From NCBI RefSeq assembly GCF_039680535.1, contig NZ_JBDKSS010000013.1:496001-560000 (forward strand): a DNA stretch of 64,000 nucleotides, given 5' to 3'. The position numbers and the translations under genes are program-made. The notes beneath the pieces were generated by a model. It made no database searches. It was not told the origin of the DNA and saw only the letters and a list, made by a program, of their open reading frames with translations. Positions 42,750 through 54,311 of the stretch are shown here, piece by piece (position 1 is the first letter of the stretch; each line of letters opens with the position of its first letter). The DNA is from Parvibaculum sp039680535 (lineage in GTDB: Bacteria; Pseudomonadota; Alphaproteobacteria; Parvibaculales; Parvibaculaceae).

Positions 42750-44327
42750 ATGCCCAAGGTTCTGATTTCCGACAAGCTGTCGCCCGCGGCCGTGCAGATC
42801 TTCAAGGATCGCGGCATCGAGGTCGACGTGAAGACCGGTCTCGACAAGGACGAGCTGATCAAGATCATCGGCGACTATGACGGCCTTGCCATTCGCTCGA
42901 ACACGAAGGTGACGCCCGCCGTCATCGAGGCGGCGAAGAAGCTGAAGGTCGTCGGTCGCGCCGGTATCGGCGTCGACAATGTCGATCTGCCCGCCGCGAC
43001 GGCGAAAGGCGTCATCGTGATGAACACGCCTTTTGGCAATTCGATCACGACCGCCGAACATGCCATCGCCATGATGTTCGCGCTCGCCCGCGACATTCCG
43101 CAGGCCAATGCCTCCACGCATGCCGGCAAGTGGGAGAAGTCGAAGTTCATGGGCGTCGAAGTGACGGCCAAGACGCTCGGCATCATCGGTTGCGGCAATA
43201 TCGGCTCGATCGTCGCGGAGCGCGGCATCGGCCTCAAGATGAAGGTCATTGCCTTCGACCCGTTCCTGACCGTGGAACGCGCCGCCGATCTCGGCGTCGA
43301 GAAGGTCGAGCTTGACGATCTTCTGGCCCGCGCCGACTTCATCACGCTGCACACGCCGATGACGCCGCAGACGAAGAACATTCTGAACGCGGCGAACCTC
43401 GCCAAGACGAAGAAGGGCGTGCGCATCATCAACTGCGCGCGTGGCGGCCTGATCGTCGAAGCCGATCTCAAGGCTGCGATCGAATCCGGCCATGTGGCGG
43501 GTGCGGCTCTCGACGTGTTCGAGGAAGAGCCTGCCAAGACGAATATCCTCTTCGGCATGGAACAGATCATCGCGACGCCGCATCTCGGCGCCTCGACCAA
43601 TGAAGCGCAGGAGAATGTGGCGCTTCAGGTTGCCGAACAGATGTCCGACTACCTGCTCACCGGCGCAATCACCAATTCGGTCAACGTGCCGTCGATCTCG
43701 GCGGAAGAAGCGCCGAAGCTGACGCCTTTCGCCGAACTCGCGCAGCAGCTCGGTTCGTTCGCCGGCCAGCTCACGGAAGAGGGCATCACGGAAGTCACGC
43801 TCGAATATGAAGGCGATGTCGCCAACATGAACACGCGCGTGCTGACCAATGCCGCGCTGACGGGCCTCCTCAAGCCGCAGCTCGAAGACGTGAACACCGT
43901 GTCCGCGCCGGTCATTGCCAAGGAACGCGGCATTCAGGTCTCGGAAGTGAAGCGCGAGCAGCGCGGAGCCTATGAGACCTATATCCGCCTCGTCGTGAAG
44001 ACCTCGGCGCGCGAGCGTTCAGTCGCCGGCACCGTTTTCTCCGACGGCAAGCCGCGTCTCATCCAGATCAAGGGCGTGAACATGGAAGCGGCCCTCGGCC
44101 ACCACATGCTCTATGTCACCAATCAGGACAAGCCGGGCTTCATCGGCGCGCTGGGCTCGATCCTCGGCAAGGCCTCGATCAACATCGCCAACTTCAACCT
44201 CGGCCGCGAAGCCGCGGGCGGCGATGCGATCTGCCTTATCGAAGTCGATGGCAATATGCCGGAAGCCGTGCTCAAGGAAATCCAGGCACTGCCGCATGTC
44301 GTGCAGGCGAAGGCGCTGACTTTCTGA
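42750..44327 (+). CDS. serA: D-3-phosphoglycerate dehydrogenase
   Basis: SerA starts serine synthesis by oxidising 3-phosphoglycerate. The 525-residue protein is the long form: catalytic and NAD domains (LGIIGCGNIGSIVAERG, the INCARGGLIVEADL signature, PHLGASTNEAQ), then an allosteric substrate-binding domain, and a C-terminal ACT domain (MLYVTNQDKPGFIGALGSILG). The start is preceded by a GGAGG site. Confidence 0.96.
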   Translation: MPKVLISDKLSPAAVQIFKDRGIEVDVKTGLDKDELIKIIGDYDGLAIRSNTKVTPAVIEAAKKLKVVGRAGIGVDNVDLPAATAKGVIVMNTPFGNSITTAEHAIAMMFALARDIPQANASTHAGKWEKSKFMGVEVTAKTLGIIGCGNIGSIVAERGIGLKMKVIAFDPFLTVERAADLGVEKVELDDLLARADFITLHTPMTPQTKNILNAANLAKTKKGVRIINCARGGLIVEADLKAAIESGHVAGAALDVFEEEPAKTNILFGMEQIIATPHLGASTNEAQENVALQVAEQMSDYLLTGAITNSVNVPSISAEEAPKLTPFAELAQQLGSFAGQLTEEGITEVTLEYEGDVANMNTRVLTNAALTGLLKPQLEDVNTVSAPVIAKERGIQVSEVKREQRGAYETYIRLVVKTSARERSVAGTVFSDGKPRLIQIKGVNMEAALGHHMLYVTNQDKPGFIGALGSILGKASINIANFNLGREAAGGDAICLIEVDGNMPEAVLKEIQALPHVVQAKALTF

Positions 44328-44343
44328 GCTTTTTACTTGCTCC

Positions 44344-44370
44344 TCATGGCCCGACTTGATCGGGCCATGA
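44344..44370 (+). terminator. Hairpin after serA, half-repeat like
   Basis: Stem TCATGGCCCG (44344-44353) with CGGGCCATGA (44361-44370), loop ACTTGAT, 17 bp after serA. The sequence resembles one arm of the dispersed palindromic repeat and may end serA transcription; no T-run follows. Confidence 0.5.
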
Positions 44371-44415
44371 CGAAGGGGAAGAACGAAACAAGGGCGGCGC
44401 TCTCCGGAGCGCCGC

Positions 44416-45000
44416 TTATTTCTTTTCCGCCGCGGCTTCCAGTTCCGCGATCCGCCTGCGGTAAGCCTCCGCATCGCCGAAGGCTACGAAATCGAGATAC
44501 TTCTCATGCGCGCCGATGGTCTTTCGCGCATGCTTGATCGGGCACCAATAGGCTTCCGTCCGCGCCGCGATCTCGCGCACATAGGCGATGAGGCCGTTGG
44601 CGTATGAACAATAGGCACAGTTGAGTTTCTCGAGCGCGTTGAGATAGGCGAGGTGGCCGCGGTCGAAGATGAGATAGTCGCCGCGCTTCACCTTTTCGAT
44701 GCCATAGGCAGGGAAGCAGACCGCCTGATAGACGCTGACGAAAATGTCGAGCAGCATGAAGGGTACGATCATCGCATAAATGACGGGTGCGGTGATGGCC
44801 ACCATTGGCTTGGCGTTGAAGATGTAGCGCGACAGCCGCGTCTGCAGTTCGCGATGCCGCCTGAGGACTTCCTCCTCGAAAACGACGCGGCCGTGCTCGA
44901 GCCCGTAGCGGAGTTCTGCACCTTGCCGTGCGAACTCCGCCTCAAGTTCGAGTTCAAGCGCGTGAATACGCCCCAGAAGTTCGTCGACTTTCGCGTCCAT
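44416..45000 (-). CDS. Membrane-associated protein of unknown function
   Basis: I do not recognise this 194-residue protein. It has an N-terminal coiled coil (about 1-50, VDELLGRIHALELELEAEF), one or two membrane segments near 65-95 (AITAPVIYAMIVPFMLLDIFVSVYQ), and a cytosolic part with four cysteines, two in NCAYCSYANG, and WCPIKHARKTIGAH that could bind metal. ATG 45000 is preferred to GTG 45006 or TTG 45009. It is convergent with serA. Confidence 0.7.
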   Translation of the reverse strand: MDAKVDELLGRIHALELELEAEFARQGAELRYGLEHGRVVFEEEVLRRHRELQTRLSRYIFNAKPMVAITAPVIYAMIVPFMLLDIFVSVYQAVCFPAYGIEKVKRGDYLIFDRGHLAYLNALEKLNCAYCSYANGLIAYVREIAARTEAYWCPIKHARKTIGAHEKYLDFVAFGDAEAYRRRIAELEAAAEKK

Positions 45001-45080
45001 GTCCACCAACCCATCTGGCCGGAAACGGCCATCCCTATTATGCAGGTTGGCGAGCGGGTGTCGTGGTTATGTTCAGAGCC

Positions 45081-45794
45081 TTACAATCCCACCTCACGAA
45101 CCAAGCGAGGAACAAGGGAGTTCAGAGCTCTCTTTATGTCCGAAACCATCGCGGCTCGTCGAGCGGGGTCCGAGAAATTGTCCTTCACCGAAGGAAGATA
45201 ACTCGCTGTGACATCAGACTTGTCGACAACGTCTGCCGAGGATAGCTCGGTGAGGGTTTTGCCGTCCCAGACGTCGACGCCGATAACGGCAGCGATATAG
45301 GTTTTGCCAGAGAAGACGTTGGTGTAGAGGCCGACGCCTCTGAAGTATCGTTCGGGCGGCCCATCCACGACGTTATTCAAGCCTCGGATGATGACGACCA
45401 GATCGACCGGGTGTGTGCGCAGCCACGCTTGTAGTTCAGGTTTGATGTCGCTGAGTCCGCCATTATATGCGGCGAGCATTCCCGTCGATGTTCTTTTGAT
45501 GAGTTCCTCTGTCGGAATATCCACATAGATGGGGTTCGCCGCTGGATTCTTCTGCGTGATGGCATCGGCGGCGGCTTTTCTTGCGGTCTCGTCGAAGCCC
45601 GAATCGGGGATTCGCTGATCTTCTCGGACGGACGAGAGGAAGCCCGGTTGTGACAACCGAACCTGATCGCCGACAAGGGACAGGATGCCGATATTTCGAG
45701 CCGAAAGCGCTACGTTGTTGTGAACGGGTGTAGCACAGGAAGTCAGAAAGGCGAGTAGCGTGACGCAACCCGCCCAAGTGATGAAACGCATCAT
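45081..45794 (-). CDS. Putative lipoprotein of unknown function
   Basis: A 237-residue protein with a lipoprotein signal, lipobox LTSC (Cys20), then a soluble domain. No family was recognised. Segments such as VDLVVIIRGLNNVVDG and YIAAVIGVDVWDGKTL suggest an alpha/beta fold. ATG 45794 was chosen from two adjacent ATGs. Codon use is less GC-biased than the neighbours, hinting at recent acquisition. It is an orphan gene. Confidence 0.65.
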   Translation of the reverse strand: MMRFITWAGCVTLLAFLTSCATPVHNNVALSARNIGILSLVGDQVRLSQPGFLSSVREDQRIPDSGFDETARKAAADAITQKNPAANPIYVDIPTEELIKRTSTGMLAAYNGGLSDIKPELQAWLRTHPVDLVVIIRGLNNVVDGPPERYFRGVGLYTNVFSGKTYIAAVIGVDVWDGKTLTELSSADVVDKSDVTASYLPSVKDNFSDPARRAAMVSDIKRALNSLVPRLVREVGL

Positions 45795-45886
45795 GGATGT
45801 CGCCCCCGGAAATTTGCCGCCGGTCAATTATGCGGGGAAGGAACACATGGTCGCAACGGTCATCTACCTGGAGATGCGGGTTAGAG

Positions 45887-46804
45887 CTATTTATCCGGCA
45901 ACGGAATGAAATCCGTCTCGCCGACAACCTTGTCGAAGCGGCCTTGCTTCCAGTCTTCTTTTGCCTGCTCGATGCGCTCCTGGCTGGAGGACACGAAATT
46001 CCACCAGATGTAACGCGGGCCTTCGAGCGCCGCGCCGCCGAGGAACATCATGCGTGCGTCGCGCACGGCCTTGATGGTGATGCGGTCGCCGGGGCGGAGG
46101 ACGAGGAGACGCGGGGCCTCGAAGCGGTCGCCCGCGACTTCGATCTCGCCTTCGCAGATATAGATCGCGCGTTCCTCGTAATCGGGATCGAGGGGCGCTG
46201 TCGCGCCCGCCCCGAGCGACACGTCTACATAGAACCAGTCGGACAGCGTCGTCACATGCGACTTCGCGCCGAAGGCCGAACCGGCGATCACGCGGGCGCG
46301 GATATTTCCGTCCTCGACGATGGGGAGACCGTCGGCGGCGAAATGCTGAAAGCTCGGCGCCGTTTCCTCATGCGCCTTGGGAAGCGCGACCCAGCTCTGG
46401 ATGCCGTAAACCCGCTGGCCGTTCCGCCGCTGAAGATCGGGCGAGCGTTCGGAATGGGCGATGCCGCGCCCCGCCGTCATCAGGTTCATTGCGCCGGGGA
46501 GGATTTCCTCGACATTGCCCAGGCTGTCGCGATGCATGATCGCGCCGTCGAAAAGATAGGTGACGGTGGCAAGGCCGATATGGGGGTGGGGCCGCACATC
46601 CATGCCGCTTCCAGGCGCCATGTCGGCGGGGCCCATCTGGTCGAGGAAGATGAAGGGGCCGACCATGCGGCGCTTCGCATAGGGCAGGGCGCGCCTGACC
46701 TCCATGTTGCCGATGTCATGCGCCCTCGGCACGACAACGAGTTCCAGCGCCTCGCAGGATTTACGGTCCCCGGGCTGAGGCTCGTCGGTTGGAAGCCAGC
46801 TCAT
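45887..46804 (-). CDS. Pirin family protein
   Basis: Pirins are bicupin metalloproteins; some have quercetin 2,3-dioxygenase activity, others act in redox regulation. The 305-residue protein has VRPHPHIGLATVTYLFDGAIMHRDSLG with the His/Glu metal ligands and GRGIAHSERSP in the N-terminal cupin, followed by a second cupin. It is divergent from purA. Confidence 0.9.
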   Translation of the reverse strand: MSWLPTDEPQPGDRKSCEALELVVVPRAHDIGNMEVRRALPYAKRRMVGPFIFLDQMGPADMAPGSGMDVRPHPHIGLATVTYLFDGAIMHRDSLGNVEEILPGAMNLMTAGRGIAHSERSPDLQRRNGQRVYGIQSWVALPKAHEETAPSFQHFAADGLPIVEDGNIRARVIAGSAFGAKSHVTTLSDWFYVDVSLGAGATAPLDPDYEERAIYICEGEIEVAGDRFEAPRLLVLRPGDRITIKAVRDARMMFLGGAALEGPRYIWWNFVSSSQERIEQAKEDWKQGRFDKVVGETDFIPLPDK

Positions 46805-46948
46805 GCGTTTTTCCCCGTTTCCGATGGCGACAGGGCCAGCTTATCCCAATTGCGTGATTATTCGATGAGGGGGCGCAATTCCCCGGAATGATCGGCGCCG
46901 GGCGGCCAAATCCCTTCCCTTCCCGTCACCAATCCGTTAGAAACTGCG

Positions 46949-46980
46949 AAAGCCCCCTGCCGAAAGGCATGGGGGCTTTT
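46949..46980 (+). terminator. Terminator-like hairpin in the purA leader
   Basis: A near-perfect hairpin AAAGCCCCC-TGCC with loop GAAA and GGCA-T-GGGGGCTTT, ending in TTTT, lies 47 bp before the purA start codon. No plus-strand gene precedes it within about 1 kb, so it may be an attenuator of purA. Confidence 0.75.
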
Positions 46981-47026
46981 GGCTTGTTTGGGCATTTGTG
47001 TCCCATCTTCCTAAGGCATTGAAATC

Positions 47027-48319
<1,293 letters not shown>

Positions 48320-48328
48320 TGAAGATAT

Positions 48329-48366
48329 GAGGCTCCGCGGCCCTTGTCGCGGAGCCTCCTTTTTTT
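48329..48366 (+). terminator. Intrinsic terminator of purA
   Basis: 11-bp stem GAGGCTCCGCG (48329-48339) with CGCGGAGCCTC (48348-48358) and a run of seven T after one C, 10 bp past the purA stop. Confidence 0.93.
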
Positions 48367-48367
48367 G

Positions 48368-48772
48368 TCAGGCGGCAGGGACCGCCTTCGCGATTTCGAT
48401 CAGGATCATCGCCATGCCGATCACGCTTACCAGCCAGGCGAGCGTGCGCACATAGACGATGCCGAGATAGTAGAGAGCGGCATAGGCGATGCGGCCCCAG
48501 AGATAGAGCTGCGCGCCGAGCGCGGCATTGGCGGTATGAATATTCGCCACATGCGCGACAAGCACCAGAATGACGAAGACCGGCAGCGTCTCCAGCATGT
48601 TGTGATAGGCGCGGCTCGCGCGTCCCGCCCAGCCTGTTGACGGCGCGGCCTCGTCGCGATTGCCTGCGCTCCAGGCGAGACCCTTGTTGAGCATATTCGC
48701 CGTCGCCGCGATGGCGATCATCGCAAAAAGCAATGCGCCGCTGCAAACCAGCGCCCAAAGTTCGACAGTCAT
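48368..48772 (-). CDS. MAPEG family membrane protein
   Basis: A 134-residue protein with about four membrane helices and the MAPEG-like motif RASRAYHNMLETLPVFVILVLVAH. MAPEG members include membrane glutathione S-transferases; the activity here is unknown. ATG 48772 (MTVELWALVCSG) fits the family. Confidence 0.85.
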   Translation of the reverse strand: MTVELWALVCSGALLFAMIAIAATANMLNKGLAWSAGNRDEAAPSTGWAGRASRAYHNMLETLPVFVILVLVAHVANIHTANAALGAQLYLWGRIAYAALYYLGIVYVRTLAWLVSVIGMAMILIEIAKAVPAA

Positions 48773-48851
48773 GGCTTTCCTCCCCCTGACTTTCCACGGC
48801 GCCCGGAATCGAGTCGCCACCGGATAGTCTAGCGATTGACGCGAAGCTGCG

Positions 48852-49916
48852 TCAGCCGCGCATCAGGGCGGCAGCCTCGCGCATGAGACGGGTGGTCTTT
48901 TCGCCCGCGGGCTCGACTTTGGCGAGCCTTGCCGCCTGTCCTGACCAGATCTGCATGAATTCCGCCTTTTCCGCGCGGGTGCTCGCGGCGATGAGCGGCG
49001 CGAGCATGGCGCGTTGCGCGGGGAAGGGAGCGGCCTTGCTTTCGAACGCGCTGAGCTCTTGTGTGAGCCGGTTGTGAATGGCCCGGGCGGGGCGGCCTGA
49101 AAAGAGTTTCGTCACCACGGTCGCATGGTCGGATGCTTCGGCCAGCGCCTTGCGGTAAAGCGCGGAAGTGCCGGCCTCCGGGCAGACGAGATAGGCCGTG
49201 CCGAGCTGCACGCCGCTCGCGCCGAGCATGAAGGAGGCGGCGATGCCGCGTCCGTCGCCAATGCCGCCTGCCGCGATCACCGGAACGCTCACCGCGTCGA
49301 CGACCTGCGGCACCAACGCCATGGTGCCGACCGTGCCGAGATCGACATGATCGAGAAATGTCCCGCGATGCCCGCCCGCCTCATGGCCCTGCGCGATGAT
49401 CGCGTCGGCGCCGTCGCTGGCGAGGCGCTTCGCTTCCGCCACTGTCGTCGCGCAGCCGAGGATCTTGATGCCCTTTGACTTGAGCGCAGCGAGGGTTGCG
49501 GCATCCGGCATGCCGAAATGAAAGCTCACGATGGGTGGCGCAAGTTCGAGTACGAGCGCGAGCGTGTCGGCATTGAACGCAGGCGCATGGACGGCAGGCA
49601 CCGGCACCGGGCCCAGTCCGAACTCCGCGTAATGCGGCGCGAGCGCCGCTTGCATGGGCGCCGCGTCATAGCCATCGAGATCAGGCTCGCGGTGTACGAA
49701 GAAATTGAGATTGAAGGGCTTGTTGGTGAGCGAGCGAAGCTTCGCCACAGCATCGCGCAATTCGGCGGGTTTCATCATCGCGACGCCGAGCGAGCCAAGG
49801 CCGCCCGAATTGGCGACGGCGGCGGCAAGCTCCGGCGTGGCGGAACCGGCCATGGGCGCCTGAATGATGGGAAGCTCGATATTGAGCAGTCTGGTCAGAT
49901 CTGCGGGAAATGTCAT
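48852..49916 (-). CDS. Nitronate monooxygenase family protein
   Basis: A 354-residue FMN TIM barrel of the 2-nitropropane dioxygenase/NMO type. It has LPIIQAPMAGSATPELAAAVANSGGLGSLG near the start, DAIIAQGHEAGGHRGTF, and VPVIAAGGIGDGRGIAASFMLGASGVQLGTAY for FMN phosphate binding. It oxidises nitronates or related compounds; the physiological substrate is not evident. It is divergent from the 50.0-kb orphan. Confidence 0.9.
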   Translation of the reverse strand: MTFPADLTRLLNIELPIIQAPMAGSATPELAAAVANSGGLGSLGVAMMKPAELRDAVAKLRSLTNKPFNLNFFVHREPDLDGYDAAPMQAALAPHYAEFGLGPVPVPAVHAPAFNADTLALVLELAPPIVSFHFGMPDAATLAALKSKGIKILGCATTVAEAKRLASDGADAIIAQGHEAGGHRGTFLDHVDLGTVGTMALVPQVVDAVSVPVIAAGGIGDGRGIAASFMLGASGVQLGTAYLVCPEAGTSALYRKALAEASDHATVVTKLFSGRPARAIHNRLTQELSAFESKAAPFPAQRAMLAPLIAASTRAEKAEFMQIWSGQAARLAKVEPAGEKTTRLMREAAALMRG

Positions 49917-50010
49917 GGCGCGCCTCCGATTTTCTACCAGATGAACCCGTCGCGGCTGGATTGCAAGCATGGCATAAACGGAACGTGGCCGGACAGAGCC
50001 TGATCGAGAG

Positions 50011-50523
50011 ATGCGCATGGAAGAAGATTTCGGAGACTATGAGGGCTTTCTCAATCTCCTGCCGCTTTCACCCGCCGGGCGGCAGTCGGCGCTTTCGCAC
50101 CCGCTCTTTCTGCCCACTTCTCGTGGCGGCTTGCGCCGTGAGCCGGTCGCGCATCTTCCTTTGGGCAAGGGGCAATATGCCTATGTCTCGCGGGACGGCG
50201 GTTCGCTCACGCATGGCGGGTTGGTGACCATGTCGCGCGACCAGTTCTCCGCCTTCGCTGCGAGCGGGAGCCTCGCTCACGTTCCGCCGGCCATGCTCAG
50301 GCTCATTGTCGAGCACGGCGCGTTGCCGCCAGAAGAAAACCCCGGCGCGCGATATGACGTCGTCGTGTGGAAGGAGGGATTTGCTCTGTCCTGGCGCAAT
50401 GAGAGCGACTTCCGCCATGCGTGCCTCGTGGCGGGGCGGCCCTTCATTCCGGGCAAGAATGCGCCGAGGCCCTGGATTCTCCCGATCACCGCTTCGCTGC
50501 CGCTATCCGTGCTCGACGCTTAA
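50011..50523 (+). CDS. Protein of unknown function
   Basis: The 170-residue protein is not recognised. It begins MRMEEDFGDYEGFLNLLPLSP and contains short aromatic/proline segments (HVPPAMLRLIVEHGALPPEENP) with no signal peptide or membrane helix. A start at 50017 is equally possible. It lies 42 bp upstream of the TPP riboswitch; composition is like the core genes. Confidence 0.6.
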   Translation: MRMEEDFGDYEGFLNLLPLSPAGRQSALSHPLFLPTSRGGLRREPVAHLPLGKGQYAYVSRDGGSLTHGGLVTMSRDQFSAFAASGSLAHVPPAMLRLIVEHGALPPEENPGARYDVVVWKEGFALSWRNESDFRHACLVAGRPFIPGKNAPRPWILPITASLPLSVLDA

Positions 50524-50565
50524 AGCGCTTTACGCAGCAGGTTCAAGGCGTAAACTCGCGCCATT

Positions 50566-50655
50566 CCGAGGGGTGTCCGAATTCGTTCGGGCTGAGATGG
50601 CCGAAAAGGTCGAACCCTTTGAACCTGATCCGGGTCATGCCGGCGAAGGGACGGA
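50566..50655 (+). promoter_or_regulatory. TPP riboswitch of thiC
   Basis: The THI-box elements are plain: GGGGTG near 50570, GCTGAGAT at 50591-50598, and ACCCTTTGAACCTGATCCGGGTCATGCCGGCGAAGGGA split across 50633-50652. Thiamine pyrophosphate binding is expected to reduce thiC expression. It ends about 50 bp before the thiC start. Confidence 0.95.
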
Positions 50656-50702
50656 CAACCATCCCCCGCTATCCCCGGATTTCCGAAACCTGACGGAGAT
50701 CC

Positions 50703-52571
<1,869 letters not shown>

Positions 52572-52591
52572 AGTGTCTTTCTCCGAACATC

Positions 52592-52669
52592 GTCATGCCG
52601 GACTTGATCCGGCATCCACCTTTCTTCGTGAAGCTGCAAAGATGGACCCCGGATCAAGTCCGGGGTGAC
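52592..52669. repeat. Dispersed palindromic repeat, copy 3
   Basis: A 78-bp copy with ends GTCATGCCGGACTTGATCC and CCGGGGTGAC. It is part of the first unit of the thiC tandem duplication. Confidence 0.8.
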
Positions 52670-52707
52670 GCTCGGGATGGATGGAGCGATGAACGAAAAG
52701 CTGCTCG

Positions 52708-52872
52708 ATGAAGATCACGCAGGAAGTCCGCGACTATGCCGAAAACGGCATGGCCGAGATGTCGGACAAGTTTCGTAATTCCGGCGCGGAGATTTATCTG
52801 GAAGAGGGTAAGGCTGCCGTGAAGGCGAGCAACCAGGCGTTGGGCGCGAAGCGGGAAAATCCGATTCCGTAA
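52708..52872 (+). pseudogene. Duplicated thiC C-terminal fragment
   Basis: An open frame of 54 codons starting at ATG 52708 (MKITQEVRDYAENGMAEM) reproduces the last 54 residues of ThiC, ending NPIP. It begins just after the cluster cysteines, so it lacks a catalytic motif. It arose by the 301-bp duplication; the frame has stayed open although several codons differ, including the stop (TAA versus TGA). Expression is doubtful. Confidence 0.85.
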
Positions 52873-52892
52873 GGCTTGCCTCTGTATCGGTC

Positions 52893-52970
52893 GTCATGCT
52901 GGACTTGATCCAGCATCCATCTTTCTTCGTGAAGCCGCAAAGATGGGCCCCGGATCAAGTCCGGGGTGAC
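52893..52970. repeat. Dispersed palindromic repeat, copy 4
   Basis: Duplicate of the copy at 52592, exactly 301 bp downstream, with changes in both arms that keep pairing (GCCGGA to GCTGGA matched by TCCGGC to TCCAGC). Confidence 0.85.
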
Positions 52971-52989
52971 GCTCGGAATGGATGGAGCG

Positions 52990-53493
52990 ATGAACGAAAA
53001 GCTGCCCGATCTTCTCGCGGAAGGTCTCGACGTCGTTTTCGTCGGCACGGCGGCGGGGCATCGCTCGGCGGCGGAAGGGGCGTATTACGCGCATCCGGGA
53101 AACCGCTTCTGGCCGACGTTGTATGAGGTAGGTCTCACGCCGAGGCTCTATGCGCCGCAGGAGTTTCCGAAGCTCATCGAGCTGGGCATCGGTTTCACCG
53201 ACATGTCGAAAGTCGGATCGGGCATGGATCATGAGATCGCGCCCGAGCATTTCGACGCGACGCTTTTTGAAACCAAGATGCGCCGCTTCCGGCCTCGTGC
53301 CATCGCCTTCACCAGCAAGAAGGCGGCGAGCGTCTTTCTCGGCGTATCCACGGGGAAAATCGCGCTCGGACGGAAGGCGAAGACGCTCGCGGATTTTCCC
53401 GAGGTCTTCGTGCTTTGCTCGCCCTCCGGCGCCGCGACGCGCTATTGGGATATTCGTCCCTGGCGGGAACTCGCCGATTGGCTCAGGTCATGA
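52990..53493 (+). CDS. Mismatch-specific uracil/thymine DNA glycosylase (Mug-like)
   Basis: The 167-residue protein belongs to the uracil-DNA glycosylase superfamily: FVGTAAGHRSAAEGAYYAHPGNRFWPTL replaces the GINPG motif region of Mug/TDG, and LCSPSGAATRYWDI corresponds to the C-terminal motif. It excises U or T from G mispairs in known relatives. ATG 52990 lies in the second unit of the tandem duplication, so a copy of its first codons (MNEKL) also sits at 52689. Confidence 0.82.
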   Translation: MNEKLPDLLAEGLDVVFVGTAAGHRSAAEGAYYAHPGNRFWPTLYEVGLTPRLYAPQEFPKLIELGIGFTDMSKVGSGMDHEIAPEHFDATLFETKMRRFRPRAIAFTSKKAASVFLGVSTGKIALGRKAKTLADFPEVFVLCSPSGAATRYWDIRPWRELADWLRS

Positions 53494-54253
53494 GCGCCTG
53501 GGTCATCGTCACGACGGCGATGAGCGCGAGCAGTGCGAGCGTGATGCGGCGGTAGTGATGCTCATGCGCAAGGCCGAAGAGCCAATGGCCGAGTGCGTTG
53601 CCCATGACGAGGGCGGGGGTCAGGACCAGTGAGAGCAGGATCGTGTGGCTCGTCACGACGCCCGTGATGAGGCCGACGACGATCGATCCGATATCGGTGA
53701 AGAAGAAGAACATCAGCAGCGATGAGCGGTTGATCGCGGCGCTGGTGGGACGGGCGAAAAAATAGACCATGACGGGCGGTCCGGGCATGGCGACGCTGCC
53801 CGAGAGGAGGCCGGCGACGCTGCCGACGCCGAGCACGGCAGGCATGGGCAGGCGAAGCGGAAGCCGGGCGCCGCTTGCCATGAGCGCGACGGTGGCAAGC
53901 AGGATGATGCTGATGCCGACCTTCAGGTGATGAGGCGGCACGGCGCCGAGCGCATAGACGCCGAGAGGAATGGCGACGAAGGCAGCGGGCACGAGGAGAC
54001 GCAATGAATTCCAGTCGGCCTGTTTGCGCGCCACGGGGATGAGCTGTGTCGAGCCGATGAGATCAAGTATCAGCGACATGGGCACCGCGACCGCAGGCGG
54101 AACCACGAGCGAGAGCAGCGGCACGACGGCGAGGCCGAAGCCGAAGCCCGAAAAGGCCTTCATCGTTGTCGCGAAAAGGACGGCGGCGAAGGCAGCGGCG
54201 AGAGCCGGCGGGGGCAGCATGGCGCCGGAGAAAAGCTCGTGAAGGGAACTCAT
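53483..54253 (-). CDS. TauE/SafE family sulfite exporter-like protein
   Basis: The 256-residue membrane protein has about eight hydrophobic segments and the internal-duplication layout of TauE/SafE (FGFGLAVVPLLSLVVPPAVAVPMSLILD, and later SGSVAMPGPPVMVYFFARP). Family members move sulfite or organosulfonates. Its 3' end overlaps the convergent glycosylase by 11 bp. It lies 58 bp after the amidohydrolase on the same strand. Confidence 0.88.
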   Translation of the reverse strand: MSSLHELFSGAMLPPPALAAAFAAVLFATTMKAFSGFGFGLAVVPLLSLVVPPAVAVPMSLILDLIGSTQLIPVARKQADWNSLRLLVPAAFVAIPLGVYALGAVPPHHLKVGISIILLATVALMASGARLPLRLPMPAVLGVGSVAGLLSGSVAMPGPPVMVYFFARPTSAAINRSSLLMFFFFTDIGSIVVGLITGVVTSHTILLSLVLTPALVMGNALGHWLFGLAHEHHYRRITLALLALIAVVTMTQALMT

Positions 54254-54311
54254 GGATCAACTCGAAAAAGAAGCGCAGGCCGGGAGGGCCTGCGGAGGTA
54301 TCTGACGCCGT

